This document shows, in pieces, positions 63,127 through 64,000 of a stretch of DNA of 64,000 bases. The notes under the pieces are model-generated. The model saw only the letters and a list, made by a program, of their open reading frames with translations, searched no databases and was not told the origin of the DNA. The first letter of the stretch is position 1. Each line of letters opens with the position of its first letter. The translations under genes and the position numbers were made by a program. Origin of the DNA: Ruminococcus flavefaciens. GTDB taxonomy: Bacteria > Bacillota > Clostridia > Oscillospirales > Ruminococcaceae. The DNA lies in NCBI GenBank assembly GCA_902777125.1, contig CACYSQ010000010.1, positions 1-64,000 on the forward strand. The letters run 5' to 3'.

Positions 63127-63155
63127 ATCATATCACATATGAACAAAAAATGCAA
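63127..63155 (-). promoter_or_regulatory. Promoter of the GH26-GH9 operon
   Basis: TTGCAT (63155-63150), 17 bases, TATGAT (63132-63127) on the minus strand, with a leader of about 110 bases. Confidence 0.6.
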
Positions 63156-63232
63156 TACTTTCCGGGAAATTTTTTGTATTCTTTCCGCTGGGACGGACGT
63201 CCTGCCGGGAACACCGTTCCCCCTACGGGAAT

Positions 63233-64000
63233 TCACATCAGGGGTGCGATGAGCTTGAGGAGGCTACCGCGTATCTTGTAGGAAAGCGGCTGGTGCTTCA
63301 CGGTGTCGGCTGTGACCTGACGGCAGAGCTTCATTGCAGCGAGGAAGTCCTCCTCGATATCAGAGATGCACCTCGTCCTGTACATATAGGTAGCGCACTC
63401 GAAATGGTGGTAGAGACTGCGGTAATCGAGGTTGATAGTGCCTACCACAGCCTTTTCGCCGTCGCTGACGAAGACCTTTGAGTGGACGAAGCCGGGAGCG
63501 TATTCGTATATTTTCACGCCTGCCTTGAGCAGCGAAGCGTAATGCGTTTTTGCGAGGGCGAAAGCGCCCTTTTTGTCGGGGATACCGGGGAGAATTATCC
63601 TGACGTCTATGCCACGTTCGGCGGCAAATCTTAGGGAAGCCTCGAGCTCGCCGTCAAGAATGAGATAAGGTGTCATGATGTGGACGTAGCTCGTTGCACG
63701 GTTGAGGATATCCATGTAGATGTTCTCGCCGACCTTGTATTCGTCGAGGGGACAGTCCGCATACGGCATGACGTAGCCCTCCGCATTCCCGGGAAGCTCC
63801 GGCTCTTCAAGGCAGCACCACTCGGGCTCGCGCTCGGTGATATTCCACATATGGAGGAACATCAGGGTGAAGCTCCTGACGGCGGCACCTTTCAGCATGA
63901 CGGCTGAGTCCTTCCAGTGACCGAAGCGTTCAACGCGGTTGATGTATTCGTCCGAGAGGTTCACACCGCCGTTGAAGGCGACTTTTCCGTCGATGACGAG
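63233..64000 (-). CDS. Cardiolipin synthase-like phospholipase D protein, 5' end outside window
   Basis: The frame is open to the window end and its last 255 codons are present. They include the end of the first catalytic region (LVIDGKVAFNGGVNLSDEYI) and the complete second HKD motif (HSKVFVSDGEKAVVGTINLD then YRSLYHHFE), as in bacterial cardiolipin synthases of about 480-520 aa. It joins phosphatidylglycerol molecules at the membrane. Confidence 0.9.
   Translation of the reverse strand, partial: LVIDGKVAFNGGVNLSDEYINRVERFGHWKDSAVMLKGAAVRSFTLMFLHMWNITEREPEWCCLEEPELPGNAEGYVMPYADCPLDEYKVGENIYMDILNRATSYVHIMTPYLILDGELEASLRFAAERGIDVRIILPGIPDKKGAFALAKTHYASLLKAGVKIYEYAPGFVHSKVFVSDGEKAVVGTINLDYRSLYHHFECATYMYRTRCISDIEEDFLAAMKLCRQVTADTVKHQPLSYKIRGSLLKLIAPLM

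Overview
The window looks like a chromosomal segment of a fibrolytic gut Firmicute of the Ruminococcus group (Oscillospiraceae). The evidence is several secreted proteins with type I dockerins, including a CE1-type esterase, a GH26 mannanase and a GH9 cellulase; ECF sigma/anti-sigma pairs with Thr-rich linkers; a spoVT gene; and a queuosine operon behind a preQ1-type leader. No rRNA or tRNA gene and no CRISPR array was recognised. I worked by eye, so family calls rest on motifs, gene order and remembered family features rather than on searches.

Positions 1 to about 21 kb form an AT-richer accessory region. It holds the start of a very large BspA-like leucine-rich-repeat surface protein, an OhrR-type regulator/glutathione peroxidase/radical SAM operon, a dockerin-SH3 surface protein, an LRR surface protein, and an ECF sigma/anti-sigma pair. 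Between them lie many gene remnants: PhzF, nitroreductase, relaxase, class II amidotransferase, a collapsed type I restriction locus, a nucleotide-sugar epimerase, and a SRAP-YolD fusion. Two related short peptides (33 and 42 aa) each follow the 3' end of a larger reading frame and are each closed by a terminator. A dihydropyrimidine dehydrogenase-like PreA, a GNAT protein and spoVT end the region.

From about 21 kb onward the sequence is GC-richer and mostly housekeeping: a membrane diguanylate cyclase; queD-queE-folE-queC-queF; a dtxR-murL-murD operon read leftward; and a leftward ftsE-ftsX-M23 hydrolase-CTP protease-thioesterase cluster for cell-wall division. These are followed by a PucR/CdaR regulator, ddl-like/DUF1934/argS, and a surface-glycan cluster (aminotransferase, two half-size EamA proteins, a YfhO membrane protein) behind a LacI-GGDEF-AraC fusion regulator.

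From 47.9 kb the theme is fibre degradation mixed with folate metabolism: a dockerin esterase, an HD-folP-folBK-folA operon, an ECF sigma factor with a dockerin-bearing anti-sigma-like protein, ftsH, two small secreted proteins (one interrupted by an amber codon), a GH26-GH9 operon and a cardiolipin synthase-like gene cut by the window end. The most unusual points are the in-frame nested start inside the anti-sigma/dockerin gene, the iron-repressor-linked murL-murD operon with a palindromic operator over its -10, the ddl-like protein lacking metal ligands, the SRAP-YolD fusion, and the short peptides with a lasso-like Y-x-x-P leader motif.
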